A stretch of 56,502 nucleotides of DNA from contig JAEESE010000020.1 of the NCBI GenBank assembly GCA_016286165.1, positions 1 to 56,502 of the forward strand. Direction: 5' to 3'. This DNA is from Bacteroidaceae bacterium (lineage in GTDB: Bacteria; Bacteroidota; Bacteroidia; Bacteroidales; Bacteroidaceae). The notes beneath the pieces are model-generated. The model saw only the letters and a list, made by a program, of their open reading frames with translations, ran no database searches and was not told where the DNA came from. The position numbers and the translations under genes are program-made. Positions 43,708 through 52,339 of the stretch are shown here, piece by piece. Each line of letters opens with the position of its first letter. Positions within the stretch are counted from its first letter, which is position 1.

Positions 43708-44555
43708 TGAAACAGATTCTTGCCCTTCTCTGGCTCTGCGTTTGCTGCATCACGTCATCTGCTCAGGAGCCCTCGGTCCATGCCACATTGTTTGGATTGG
43801 GGCGGGTGCGACAACTGGACACCTACCTCTCGCCCATAGAATACCGAGGGCCGCAGTTCTTCTTTATTAACGAGAACACACGGCCTACGCGTCTTCTGCA
43901 CGAGCGGGTCAGTTTCCAAAGCACCGTGCAGCTTGATTTCTCATCCACGGAGCCCGCTTCCGAGAAAGCCACTTTCCTCGGCGGCAACTTTGATTATGCA
44001 GCAGCTTGGCACTATCGTTTCTTCGGAACGACTTATGGCACACTGCCTGCAGACCGCAGCTCGCGGTTCAGCCTGGCCGCGGGCCCTCAGCTGTCGGGCC
44101 TTGTCGGAGGCCTTTACAGCACACGCAATGGTAATAATCCCGCTCAGGCCTACCTTGATGTACATCTTGCAGCCTCTGTTCAGGCTGGATTCATCTTCCG
44201 CCTGCGCAAGATGCCGGTGTGCTTGCGCGACCAACTCGATGTGCCTTTGATAGGAGCTATGTTTACCCCGGCCTATGGTCAGAGCTACTACGAGATTTTC
44301 TCGCTCGGGCATTACGACCACAATGTCCGGGCAGCGCATCCGTTCAATGCGCCTTCGTTTCGCAATAAGTTCACTGTAGACCTGCCTTTCAGCCGTTCCA
44401 CACTGCGCGTAGGATACTTAGTTGACGTGCGCCAGAGCCACGTCAACGATTTACGTCGTCACGCTTATTCACATGCTTTCGTAATAGGTTGGGTTCGTTC
44501 CGTCAGTCTGTTGCCCCCTGTGCGTTATTCAGCAACCGACGGGCATACTCGATGA
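43707..44555 (+). CDS. DUF3316-like exported protein
   Basis: 282 residues from ATG 43707, which overlaps the parC stop by one base (TGATG). A signal peptide (MKQILALLWLCVCCITSSAQ) is followed by a beta-rich sequence consistent with an outer-membrane barrel or periplasmic sandwich. LSPIEYRGPQFFFINENTRP near the N-terminus and LRVGYLVDVRQSHVNDLRRH near the C-terminus match my memory of the DUF3316 family, which has no known function. The last 53 bp overlap the 3' end of the convergent S41 protease gene. Confidence 0.7.
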   Translation: MKQILALLWLCVCCITSSAQEPSVHATLFGLGRVRQLDTYLSPIEYRGPQFFFINENTRPTRLLHERVSFQSTVQLDFSSTEPASEKATFLGGNFDYAAAWHYRFFGTTYGTLPADRSSRFSLAAGPQLSGLVGGLYSTRNGNNPAQAYLDVHLAASVQAGFIFRLRKMPVCLRDQLDVPLIGAMFTPAYGQSYYEIFSLGHYDHNVRAAHPFNAPSFRNKFTVDLPFSRSTLRVGYLVDVRQSHVNDLRRHAYSHAFVIGWVRSVSLLPPVRYSATDGHTR

Positions 44556-45543
44556 GCGTATCTATGCCGCGTGAAGCATCCGCGTCGTCCAAGGCTACAT
44601 AAATGTCAGGCTCGATGCCGAACTCAATCTGGTTCTTATTGGCATCTGTCATTGGGCATGCCGAAAAACGCACGCCCCAGCCGTTGGGCAGTTCGCTGGA
44701 GAAAGGCATACCCGAGCCGCCGCCTGTCTTGTCGCCGACGATGGTAACGCGCGGCAGTCCTTTCATATTGCGGATGAATAAGTTTGTGGCACTGTAGCAA
44801 CTGCGGTTGGTGAGGACCACTGCGCGTTTCATCCATCTCACACCTTTCGACGGGTCCAGATACTGGGCTTCGGGCTTCGAGAAATCGTTGTGCCCGCGAC
44901 CTGTCTTGTGGCTCATATATCCCACAAGACGCCGTTCGTCGGTGAAACGCGATGCCAGCGTCTCGGCATTTGTCACGTCGCCGCCTCCATTGTCGCGCAG
45001 GTCAAGGATGAGGCCGTTGGCCGACCGCAGGTTGTGCATAATCTCATCCAGGTTTCCGTTCCCGATGCCATTGGCAAAGCTCGGGCACACCATATAGGCG
45101 ATATTGTCGTCGAGCATCCGGTATTTGATGCCCGAGGCAATCTTGTAGTCGGTGCCGAGGTAGGCGTCCTGAATATCGGCGCGGAAGTTGGGGGCATAGT
45201 CCTCGTGCCACGACCAGTTGCGCCCTACATTGGCGGGCGAGTAGAGGTTTACATGGCCGTCGCGCAACTCTCCAAGCATCTCTGCCAGCACCTCGAAGAG
45301 CTGATAGCGGTCCATCTTATCGCTAATGCGCGAAGCATAACGGCTGTGCACTTCGTCCCAGTCCACGCCTATGGTCTGGCGCTTGTAGTCGAGGAAACAA
45401 TAATGCTCGTCGATGATAGTCCACAAAGCTTCGAAATTGCCCTCGGGTGTGTTGTCGAATTGCTCTTCGTGTATGCAACCGCACAGCAATGCCATCAGGC
45501 ATGCCGTGAGGACCGACGATAATATGGAACGCATTTTGCCCAT
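44503..45543 (-). CDS. S41 family C-terminal-processing-type protease, lipoprotein
   Basis: 346 residues. A lipoprotein signal peptide (LTACLMALLCGC) is followed by an N-terminal helical bundle (FEALWTIIDEHYCFLDYKR) and the S41 catalytic core from about 165: LILDLRDNGGGDV, the Ser nucleophile in NRSCYSATNLFI and the Lys partner in IVGDKTGGGSG. No clear PDZ domain is seen. Such exported proteases degrade or trim envelope proteins. The start (ATG 45543, or the internal ATG at 45534) is only a few bases past the tRNA terminator, and no independent promoter is visible. The 3' end overlaps the DUF3316-like gene by 53 bp in convergent orientation. Confidence 0.88.
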   Translation of the reverse strand: MGKMRSILSSVLTACLMALLCGCIHEEQFDNTPEGNFEALWTIIDEHYCFLDYKRQTIGVDWDEVHSRYASRISDKMDRYQLFEVLAEMLGELRDGHVNLYSPANVGRNWSWHEDYAPNFRADIQDAYLGTDYKIASGIKYRMLDDNIAYMVCPSFANGIGNGNLDEIMHNLRSANGLILDLRDNGGGDVTNAETLASRFTDERRLVGYMSHKTGRGHNDFSKPEAQYLDPSKGVRWMKRAVVLTNRSCYSATNLFIRNMKGLPRVTIVGDKTGGGSGMPFSSELPNGWGVRFSACPMTDANKNQIEFGIEPDIYVALDDADASRGIDTLIEYARRLLNNAQGATD

Positions 45544-45548
45544 AGTTT

Positions 45549-45597
45549 GAAAAAAAGAGCATACTCTTGGCGTTGCGATATGCCGGAAGTATGCTCT
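45549..45597 (-). terminator. Intrinsic terminator of the tRNA-Leu/tRNA-Val transcript
   Basis: On the minus strand AGAGCATACT (45597-45588) pairs with AGTATGCTCT (45565-45556), followed by seven T. It ends 6 nt before the S41 protease ATG. Confidence 0.85.
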
Positions 45598-45628
45598 GTT
45601 GAGGTTTGCAGTTGTTTAAACTTCGATG

Positions 45629-45702
45629 TGTCGACACTTGGACTCGAACCAAGGACCCCCACCATGTCAAGGTGATACTCTAACCAGCTGAGCTATGCCG
45701 AC
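45629..45702 (-). tRNA. tRNA-Val (anticodon GAC)
   Basis: 74 nt. Acceptor GTCGGCA pairs with TGTCGAC (one G-U), the anticodon stem TCACC/GGTGG encloses TTGACAT (anticodon GAC), and the T arm is CTTGG-TTCGAGT-CCAAG. No CCA encoded. It follows tRNA-Leu on the same strand. Confidence 0.95.
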
Positions 45703-45736
45703 TTTTGTGTGTCAAAGGCCACCGCTGTACATTTTG

Positions 45737-45818
45737 TACGCCTGATAGGACTCGAACCTACACGCCTCGCGGCACCAGATCCTAAGTCTGGCGTGTCTAC
45801 CAATTCCACCACAAGCGC
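45737..45818 (-). tRNA. tRNA-Leu (anticodon TAG)
   Basis: 82 nt with a long variable arm (GTGCCGCGAGGCGT) typical of leucine tRNA. The anticodon stem CCAGA/TCTGG encloses CTTAGGA (anticodon TAG). The acceptor GCGCTTG/CAGGCGT has two G-U pairs. No CCA encoded. Confidence 0.95.
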
Positions 45819-45863
45819 GTTTGTCGCGCGGCTTCGTGACAAGCATTTGGCCTTTTGACGGCG

Positions 45864-45871
45864 CAAAGGTA
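45864..45871 (-). promoter_or_regulatory. Promoter -7 box (TACCTTTG) of the tRNA-Leu/tRNA-Val operon
   Basis: TAnnTTTG on the minus strand, 46 bp upstream of the tRNA-Leu 5' end. Confidence 0.65.
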
Positions 45872-46033
45872 CGACAAATAAATGAATAATGAACAATGAA
45901 TGAAGAAAAATTTTATTGTAGACCTCATTTTTTCTCTTCTTCGGGGCATTATCACTAAGGACTTCGCGGAAATATGGCAGGGCTTCTTGGTCATTCGGTC
46001 GCGACAGAATAACGTATATGATATGCAGAGAAG

Positions 46034-46129
46034 ATGAACGACTTGGATTTTATTTACGATTTAATTGACACACGCTCGGCCGAAGAACGTTTCTTTGAGC
46101 CTCAAGGCGAGTCAGAAAAATTGTCGTAA
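46034..46129 (+). other. Possible 31-residue open reading frame or gene fragment
   Basis: ATG to TAA encoding MNDLDFIYDLIDTRSAEERF and eleven more residues. The composition is protein-like, unlike the surrounding repeat DNA. There is no promoter and I do not recognise it. It could be a small gene, the remnant N-terminus of a lost gene, or chance. Confidence 0.25.
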
Positions 46130-46146
46130 TTGACATAATTTTTTAT

Positions 46147-46386
46147 CAAACAACGAATTATACGAATTCTTTCTTGTCCTATAGCCCTATTTTTGCATAG
46201 CCACGATGCGGCGTAAATCGTAAATCGTCAAACCGTAAATTAATTCCAATTCGTTTAATTCGTAAAATTCGTTGTCAAAAAAAGAAGAAATATGCGTAAA
46301 TCGTAAATAAATCGTAAATCGTCAAACTGTAAATAAATCCCAATTCGTTTAATTCGTATGATTAGTTGTTAAAAAAAGAAGAGATC
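46147..46386. repeat. Composite repeat region downstream of the btuF-like gene
   Basis: Inverted pair CAACGAATTATACGAATT (46151-46168) with 46257-46274 (one mismatch), a third partial right arm at about 46342-46370, and between them repeated GCGTAAATCGTAAATCGTCA-type words (about 46211 and 46294). The same inverted element is at 7937-8033. The rest of the 45872-46401 gap shows nothing convincing apart from the small frame listed. Confidence 0.75.
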
Positions 46387-46401
46387 CACCGTACCATGGC
46401 T

Positions 46402-47544
46402 CTATTCCATCAGAGGCGCGTAGTAGCGGGGCTCGTAGCCGTCGACAAGTTCGGGATGGAGAATTGCAATGAGGTCGAAGAGCAAGAGGTCAGGGTGGAA
46501 GGGTGTTTGCTCGTAGAAATGGTTGTGGGCGAGGTCGCAAGCCCAGATGTGGCGCTCGCTGAAGGCTCGGAAATGGGTGTAGGGCTGATAATCGGCAGCC
46601 AGCTGGCGGTAGGTTAGGGGAGCGGTGCCGTTGTATTTGATGAGCCAGAGATCGGCATTCTCGGCTTCGTCCAGCACACTCTCAAATGTCAGTGCTGTGC
46701 TGCCGCTGCCTTTGAGATGACTGAAGGCATAGTCGGCGCCGGCATCAGCAAACATGATACCCATTGTGCTTTGGCCTGCCGGCACAAACCACTGGCCGCC
46801 ATAGAGCATTTCTGTGAGCAGACGCGGACGCTTGGCGGCTTTGGCGGCTTTGGCCTTCAGGGTGAGGTAGTTGTGCTCCACCGCTCGGAACAGACTGTCG
46901 GCGCGTTCTTCGGCACCGAAGAGTTCGGCATAGAAGCGAATCCACTCGGCACGGGCCAGCGGCGAGACCTCCATGTACTCAGCACATTCGATGATAGGAA
47001 TGCCCAGACGCTCCACGCGGCCGTAGCCGCCGCTATGCTCGAAGGGTGTGAGCAGCAGCACATCGGGTTTCACGTCCATGATATGTTCGATGGTCGGATT
47101 CATGCCGTTGCCGAAATCTGCTATCCTTCCCGAGGCGAGGCCTTCGGTTACTGAGGGCAAATCAATGTATTGTTTCTCGCACACACCGGCAATGGCCGAT
47201 GCTACGCCCAACTCATCTAAGAGGCCGCAGTGAACGGCGGTGGCTACGCCGGCAGAGCGGACGGGAACTTTTACGATTGAATATTGAAATTTGAAATCAG
47301 AAAGGTCAGGCTGCCCAGCAGTGTCTGATAGTAGGATATAGCGATGGAGCACGGCTGTGGTGTCCCAAGGGTCGCGCAGGGTCCACACGCTAAAGCCGTC
47401 TCCGCGTTCACAAGTAAGATTTGTTGCGTAGCGCAGCGGCTCGGGCGTGAGTGCAGCACTCGTCTTTCGGCTTTCGTTGCATGAGGTGAAGAGCAAAGAG
47501 AAAGCAACAAATAGAGAATAAAAGGTATATTGTTTGATGCTCAT
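46402..47544 (-). CDS. btuF: BtuF-like cobalamin ABC-transporter binding protein
   Basis: 380 residues, last gene of the riboswitch-controlled operon. A lipoprotein signal peptide (SLLFTSCNESR) is followed by a two-lobed periplasmic binding fold of the iron/B12 type: VHCGLLDELGVASAIAGVCE, MDVKPDVLLLTPFEHSGGYG, a long connecting helix near 200-240, then EMLYGGQWFVPAGQSTMGIM and ADLWLIKYNG. It would pass B12 that has crossed the outer membrane to an inner-membrane BtuCD, which is not in this window. Residues about 81-92 (SDFKFQYSIVKV) are encoded by AT-rich DNA that resembles intergenic simple repeats. Confidence 0.85.
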   Translation of the reverse strand: MSIKQYTFYSLFVAFSLLFTSCNESRKTSAALTPEPLRYATNLTCERGDGFSVWTLRDPWDTTAVLHRYILLSDTAGQPDLSDFKFQYSIVKVPVRSAGVATAVHCGLLDELGVASAIAGVCEKQYIDLPSVTEGLASGRIADFGNGMNPTIEHIMDVKPDVLLLTPFEHSGGYGRVERLGIPIIECAEYMEVSPLARAEWIRFYAELFGAEERADSLFRAVEHNYLTLKAKAAKAAKRPRLLTEMLYGGQWFVPAGQSTMGIMFADAGADYAFSHLKGSGSTALTFESVLDEAENADLWLIKYNGTAPLTYRQLAADYQPYTHFRAFSERHIWACDLAHNHFYEQTPFHPDLLLFDLIAILHPELVDGYEPRYYAPLME

Positions 47545-47646
47545 TTTCTATGTTTCTAAGTTTCTATGTTTAGCTGCGCTGACTTTCGTCACGACTCGAC
47601 AATTCAAGCAAGCTTGACTGTTCTCGCTGCTCCGAAAGTTCAGGTT
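47545..47646. repeat. Intergenic repeats between btuB- and btuF-like genes
   Basis: An 8-bp-period run (TTTCTATG/TTTCTAAG, about 47545-47568) followed by a 74-bp element (47569-47642) matching 21371-21444 at 55 of 74 positions. Both lie in minus-strand operon DNA, which therefore transcribes them. Confidence 0.65.
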
Positions 47647-49695
47647 TCACTTTTTCCATTGTGGCTTGAGCTCCAGGAATATCTCGAAGTGGCGGCCTGC
47701 CATGGGGCGCGAGAGCACGGTGACGTATTCTGAATCGAGGAGATTATAGACCACTCCCTTCAACGAGGCATGCAGGTGGCGGAAGCGGAACTGACGTTCA
47801 AGGGTCAGGTCACTCATGTAATAGGGCTTGAGGCGCCCGGTGATGCGGCTGACCTCATTGCTGGTCGTTGTGAAACGCTCGCTGTAGGCATACCACTGAT
47901 AGACGAGCGCCCATCGTTGCCACCGGAGGCGCGCGGAGAAATTGGCTGAGTGGAGCGGCACATAGACAAGCTGCTTGCCGTAAGAAGCATCGGCGGCGTC
48001 AAGGTTTTCGCTGCGGTTGAGCGAAGGGGTATAAGCGTAGTTGCCGGTGACGACCAACTGCCAATCGCGGGGCATGCGTAGGTCTGTGGCCACCGAGAGC
48101 TCGGTGCCGTAGTTGTGCACTTTCTTCAGGTTCGACGGTTGCCAGTAGCCTTTGGCATTGGGCGTCCATAGAATCCAGTCGTTGATATAGGAATCAAAAG
48201 CCGAGAGGTTGGCTTTCAGCGAGATATAAGCTCCGTCGCGCCCGCCAAAGAGTGTGTGACGATAGCTGCCTTCGAGGCCGCCGTCGTAGGTGAAACCGCG
48301 TTCAGGTCGCAGGTTAGGGTTGCCGCCTGGTTTGAAATATAGGTCGTCCATCGTAGGATAACGATAGTTGCGGGCGGCAGAGACTTTGAAGACGAGCGAT
48401 GGAAGGATTTTGTATTCCGCGAAGAAAGCGGGGATAAGAGGCACGAAATCGCGACGATAGACCTCTTCGCGCAGAACGGCCGAAAGCGCCAAACGGCGCG
48501 TGGGACGATATTTGGCCGATAGGCTGAGGCTGCTCTCCATGCGCCCTTCGTTGTAGTTGTCGCCTATATGGAAGGGACTGCGGTCGCGACTACGCACATG
48601 ATCGTAGGTGAGGCCGAGGGTGGCGGTCAGGAGCCAATCGGCGGCAGGCATATAGTCGGTTTTCACTTCCAGGTCAGCCTGTTGGCTGTAGCTGTGTGAA
48701 GCCGTGATGACTGTTTTCTCGACGGGTGAATCGTCGATGGGTGAGCGGGTAGTGGAGTAGTCGTAGGCAATGGATTGATAGGCATAGCCTAACCTGGCAT
48801 TCAGGCGCCATTGCGTGCCCAGCGCTCGCTGCCATGCCACTACGCTGCGCACGGCATCTTGCCCCTGCTCGTTGGTGAAGTCGCGATCGTCGCGGTAATC
48901 CACGCTCAGAAAAGGCAGGCCGCGCAGGCTATGCGTGTACCAGGCCGAGGCATTCAAGGTGCCGCCAAAGACCGGGCGAAACGCGAATTCCTGCATGACA
49001 TGTAAGTCGTGGAAATAGCCGCTGCGATTGCGCTCGGTGGGGTGATAGGATTTGATGATATGGCCGTCGGCGTCGCGCTCGTCTACCTTCTTGTCGTAGT
49101 TGGTATACCGGAAATCATTATCGCTGGTGGCATAGCAGACGCGCGTGCTGCTGGTGAAGCGCTCGCTGCCGTAGGTGAAGCGCAGAAACTGGTCGAAAGT
49201 GTGGAACGAGCCTACGCCCTGAATGTATTGCAGGCCAAGGCCTTGTTCGCTGACGGGACGTGTCGCCAGGTCTACGGCACCGCCAAGTCCTCCGCCTGTC
49301 AGCGTCAGCGACGATGCTCCGTGCAGCAGGTTTGCCTCATCAACGAAATATGCGGGAATAGTGCTGAAATCCACTGTGCCCAGCATGGGTGAATTAATCT
49401 TCATCCCATTCCACAGCACTTGGGTGTGGCTGGGCGAAGTGCCACGAAATTCTACCGTTGATTCTGTAGCGCGGCCGTAGCTTTTGATGAAAAGTGAGGA
49501 GTGTTGCGTCAGGATATCCGACATCGAAAGTGCGACATTCTGGTGCAGGATAGTAGTGTCGAGGGTAGTCCGTTGCAAGCCGGTATCACTGAGCCGACGA
49601 TAAGCCGAGACCGAAACTTCGTGCATTGTCTGTTCATTCTGCGCAAAAAGTGCACAGATACAAAACAATGCTGAAAGGAGGCACAGTTTTCTCAC
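47647..49695 (-). CDS. btuB: BtuB-like TonB-dependent cobalamin receptor
   Basis: 682 residues. A signal peptide (MRKLCLLSALFCICALFA) precedes a plug domain at about 30-150 (ALSMSDILTQHSSLFIKSYG, EFRGTSPSHTQVLWNGMKIN, GGGLGGAVDLATRP) and a 22-stranded barrel ending in the aromatic-rich GRHFEIFLELKPQWKK. It is a TonB-dependent outer-membrane transporter. The B12 assignment rests on the upstream cobalamin riboswitch and the BtuG/BtuH/BtuF-like neighbours rather than on a specific residue. It starts with GTG at 49695, 2 nt after the stop of the PKD lipoprotein gene. Confidence 0.9.
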   Translation of the reverse strand: MRKLCLLSALFCICALFAQNEQTMHEVSVSAYRRLSDTGLQRTTLDTTILHQNVALSMSDILTQHSSLFIKSYGRATESTVEFRGTSPSHTQVLWNGMKINSPMLGTVDFSTIPAYFVDEANLLHGASSLTLTGGGLGGAVDLATRPVSEQGLGLQYIQGVGSFHTFDQFLRFTYGSERFTSSTRVCYATSDNDFRYTNYDKKVDERDADGHIIKSYHPTERNRSGYFHDLHVMQEFAFRPVFGGTLNASAWYTHSLRGLPFLSVDYRDDRDFTNEQGQDAVRSVVAWQRALGTQWRLNARLGYAYQSIAYDYSTTRSPIDDSPVEKTVITASHSYSQQADLEVKTDYMPAADWLLTATLGLTYDHVRSRDRSPFHIGDNYNEGRMESSLSLSAKYRPTRRLALSAVLREEVYRRDFVPLIPAFFAEYKILPSLVFKVSAARNYRYPTMDDLYFKPGGNPNLRPERGFTYDGGLEGSYRHTLFGGRDGAYISLKANLSAFDSYINDWILWTPNAKGYWQPSNLKKVHNYGTELSVATDLRMPRDWQLVVTGNYAYTPSLNRSENLDAADASYGKQLVYVPLHSANFSARLRWQRWALVYQWYAYSERFTTTSNEVSRITGRLKPYYMSDLTLERQFRFRHLHASLKGVVYNLLDSEYVTVLSRPMAGRHFEIFLELKPQWKK

Positions 49696-49697
49696 GT

Positions 49698-51185
49698 TTA
49701 TTTCTCCATGTGATAATCGCTGATATAATACACTTCGGTACTGATATCACCGAGGTTGGGCGTGGAGCCGGTCTGGGCAGTCTGTATCTTTATGAAGTCG
49801 ATGTATTCGAGCTGGGCAGGCGTGCCGTCGCTGTTGCGGGCGTTGCTGAGGCGGAAGTAGTTCATCTTGCCTGCGGGTCCGTCGATGAAGTCGCTGCCGA
49901 GGTTGTCGACATAGCCCCAGTCATAGGGAGGGATATCTGAATAGCCGTTGGTGTAGGTGCTGCGGTCTGCCAGACGCGAGCCGAAAAAGGTGTGCTGCGA
50001 GCCCTCTACCCACGGCTGCCAGTAGCTGTCGTGCGGATTCCAATAGCTCAGATACGGGACGTAGCCCGTCTGACCGTAGCGGTCGCGCCAGGCTATGGCC
50101 GAGCGTGCTGCCGACGGGCGATAGTAGGTGATGGCGTAGTCGGTGGAATGTGTGTCCTTGTTCAGTTCCGAACCGGACAGTTCGAACCACTGGTCGTTGG
50201 GCAGGCCGTCGCCGTTGTCGTCCTGACTGACCCATATGATGCCGGGCTCTGACTGATAGCTGAAGGGGTTGCCTTTGACGCAGAGGTCGTAGTCGCCGTC
50301 GGAGTTTTTCACGCTGTGGTCGAAACCGGCTATGACATAACCGCCTTGCGAGCCGAGGCTGATTGACCACCGACGCTGGAAGTGAGCAAGCACACTGTCG
50401 CATGCCTGCTCGTGGGTGCAACCCTCTGGATACGAGTCACCTACGATGATGTAGCCGTTAACCTGATGGCCTGGTGCAGGCATGTATTCGTATATCTTGT
50501 TGACCAGTGCCTCGCCCGTGAAGCTGCGGCGATATGTGCCTGCGGGCGGGCATACATTGACGATGAAATCCTGTGAGGCGGTGGTGTCGGGGGTATGTAT
50601 GGTGAGTGTAAGATGATGTGTGCCTTGGTCGGAGGCTGGGAAATGGTACTCGACTACGGAATCGTCAATCGCAGACTCCTGTCCGGCTACTCCGTCGAAC
50701 GTCCACAGGTAGGTGGCTTCGGCAGCCGGCGCCTGCAGGAGATATGCTTTGGCCGTTATAGTGCGCCCTTGTGCAACATTGATTTCCGTCCAGGGGAAGC
50801 ACCAGAGCCTGGTCTCGGCTGGCAGTTCGGGCAATTCGGCATTCTGGCTCTCAAGCACTGTCACTTTCACCTCATCCTCAGCGCTGCCGAAACGGTTTGT
50901 AACAGCGATATGGACAAAAAACTCGCCCGTCTCATGCGAGAGGAAGGTGAAGGAGTCGGAGGTGCTTACCACCGCGCCGTCGATAGTCCAAACGTAGGTC
51001 GTCGTTTCATCGGTTCCTTCGATATCGGGTACCAGCATCAATGCCTCGTCGACATAAACACGAAAACGCGCCGACGTCTCTGCCCAGGTTATCACGGGCA
51101 CTGGACCTCCGTCATCGTTCTTATCGGAGCAGGCGATGGGTAGCAATGCCAGCATGTAAATGAAGAACCGAAGAAATCTTTTCAT
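49698..51185 (-). CDS. Surface lipoprotein with PKD-like domains, in the B12 operon
   Basis: 495 residues. A lipoprotein signal (LALLPIACSDKNDDGG, with an acidic stretch after the Cys like the Bacteroidetes surface-export signal) is followed by two immunoglobulin/PKD-like domains at about 30-115 and 125-205 (TTYVWTIDGAVVSTSDSFTF; EATYLWTFDGVAGQESAIDD). A C-terminal domain of about 280 residues follows, with GGYVIAGFDHSVKNSDGDYD, EPGIIWVSQDDNGDGLPNDQ and RLADRSTYTNGYSDIPPYDW. I recall such proteins next to YncE-like propellers and TonB receptors in Bacteroides B12 loci, but their function is not known to me. It may bind or hand over corrinoids at the surface. Confidence 0.75.
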   Translation of the reverse strand: MKRFLRFFIYMLALLPIACSDKNDDGGPVPVITWAETSARFRVYVDEALMLVPDIEGTDETTTYVWTIDGAVVSTSDSFTFLSHETGEFFVHIAVTNRFGSAEDEVKVTVLESQNAELPELPAETRLWCFPWTEINVAQGRTITAKAYLLQAPAAEATYLWTFDGVAGQESAIDDSVVEYHFPASDQGTHHLTLTIHTPDTTASQDFIVNVCPPAGTYRRSFTGEALVNKIYEYMPAPGHQVNGYIIVGDSYPEGCTHEQACDSVLAHFQRRWSISLGSQGGYVIAGFDHSVKNSDGDYDLCVKGNPFSYQSEPGIIWVSQDDNGDGLPNDQWFELSGSELNKDTHSTDYAITYYRPSAARSAIAWRDRYGQTGYVPYLSYWNPHDSYWQPWVEGSQHTFFGSRLADRSTYTNGYSDIPPYDWGYVDNLGSDFIDGPAGKMNYFRLSNARNSDGTPAQLEYIDFIKIQTAQTGSTPNLGDISTEVYYISDYHMEK

Positions 51186-51214
51186 GTGTTTTTTGACGCT
51201 AAATCAAATGGTAT

Positions 51215-52339
51215 TTATTTGAATGCAAAGCCGTTAGGGTTGATGCCCACTCGGAACTGGTCAATCAGCTTACCCTCTGACGTGTAGCGGCGGACTAAGC
51301 CTGCCTGACTGTAGTCGACGGCATCGGCGACATATATCTCACCCGTACGCGGGTCAACTCCAATGCCATAGAGCTTGTGGCGGATACCGTGGTCGTTGCG
51401 GTCGGCTTGGATAAACGGACGAACGGGAACGTGGCTGGCGGTGATGTCCATGCGATAAACATCGTTGTTGATAAGGTAGAGCACCGTGGCGTCGGGGTTA
51501 GTAGCCAATTGCACACTCCCTTCGTCGGTGTCGAGCGTTTGGTCGAGTTCTATCTTGTGTGTAGCGGCATCAATGCGGTAGAGGTGCGGTATGTTGTCGC
51601 CGAAGCTGTCCTCGTCGGTTTCATAGCCGCCGTCGGTGACTACCCACAGCTTGCCCCGGGCGTCGAGCACCATGCTTTTGGGTTGCCAGCTGCTGAGCAC
51701 TATGCTATCGGTCAGCTCGTCGGTTCTGGTGTCCACTACGAGCAGCTTGTTGCTGTAGCTCCAGCAGTTGGTGATAACCTCCGAGCCGTACTGGACCATC
51801 TGCTCGGTGGAACAATAGCCGAAAGCCGAGGGCTGGTCAGTGGAAATGCTGGCCGTGTAAGCCATCGTCTGGGGATTGAAGACGGTGATATAAGGGGCAT
51901 AGAGGTCGGTGGCATAGGCCTTCGTGTCGCTTAGGAAATGAATGTAGCGCGGGTTCGTCATGTGGCCCGTCTGACCCGCTACCAGCTGCCCTCGCACGCG
52001 GAACGTCTGTGCATCAATGGCCCAGATGATGCCGCTGTTCTCCACCGCGATATATGCCGTGCTGCCTCGCAGGCTGATGCTCTGACCGGTGTCGCCGAGC
52101 TTCCTGTCGTTGGCCCGTTGAAAGACCGCGTTCTCCACCTCATGGGTATCGGGGTTGTAGTACGAGAGCGTCGCGTTGCCGGCATTGAAATTGCCTTCGC
52201 ACAGCACAAAGACACCGCGGCCCTGTTTGTCGAAAGGCTCTTCCTCGGTGCCAGGGTCGGAATTTGAACAAGCTGCCAGCAGCAAGATGGCTGCCAGCAG
52301 CTTGCCCATGAGGGTGATATTTGTGTGCGAAGCGTTCAT
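51215..52339 (-). CDS. btuG: BtuG-like surface beta-propeller lipoprotein
   Basis: 374 residues. A lipoprotein signal (LLAAILLLAACSNSDPGTEE) is followed by a YncE/DUF5074-like seven-bladed propeller, with blades marked by GNATLSYYNPDTHEVENAVF, GSTAYIAVENSGIIWAIDAQ, YITVFNPQTMAYTASIS, NKLLVVDTRTDELTD and IYVADAVDYSQAGLVRRYTS. BtuG proteins of gut Bacteroides are surface propellers that bind cobalamin extremely tightly and sit on BtuB. Its place between the DUF4465-like gene and the receptor, under a B12 riboswitch, supports the call. The ATG follows the preceding stop directly (TAAATG); MGKLL at 52309 is an alternative start. Confidence 0.85.
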   Translation of the reverse strand: MNASHTNITLMGKLLAAILLLAACSNSDPGTEEEPFDKQGRGVFVLCEGNFNAGNATLSYYNPDTHEVENAVFQRANDRKLGDTGQSISLRGSTAYIAVENSGIIWAIDAQTFRVRGQLVAGQTGHMTNPRYIHFLSDTKAYATDLYAPYITVFNPQTMAYTASISTDQPSAFGYCSTEQMVQYGSEVITNCWSYSNKLLVVDTRTDELTDSIVLSSWQPKSMVLDARGKLWVVTDGGYETDEDSFGDNIPHLYRIDAATHKIELDQTLDTDEGSVQLATNPDATVLYLINNDVYRMDITASHVPVRPFIQADRNDHGIRHKLYGIGVDPRTGEIYVADAVDYSQAGLVRRYTSEGKLIDQFRVGINPNGFAFK

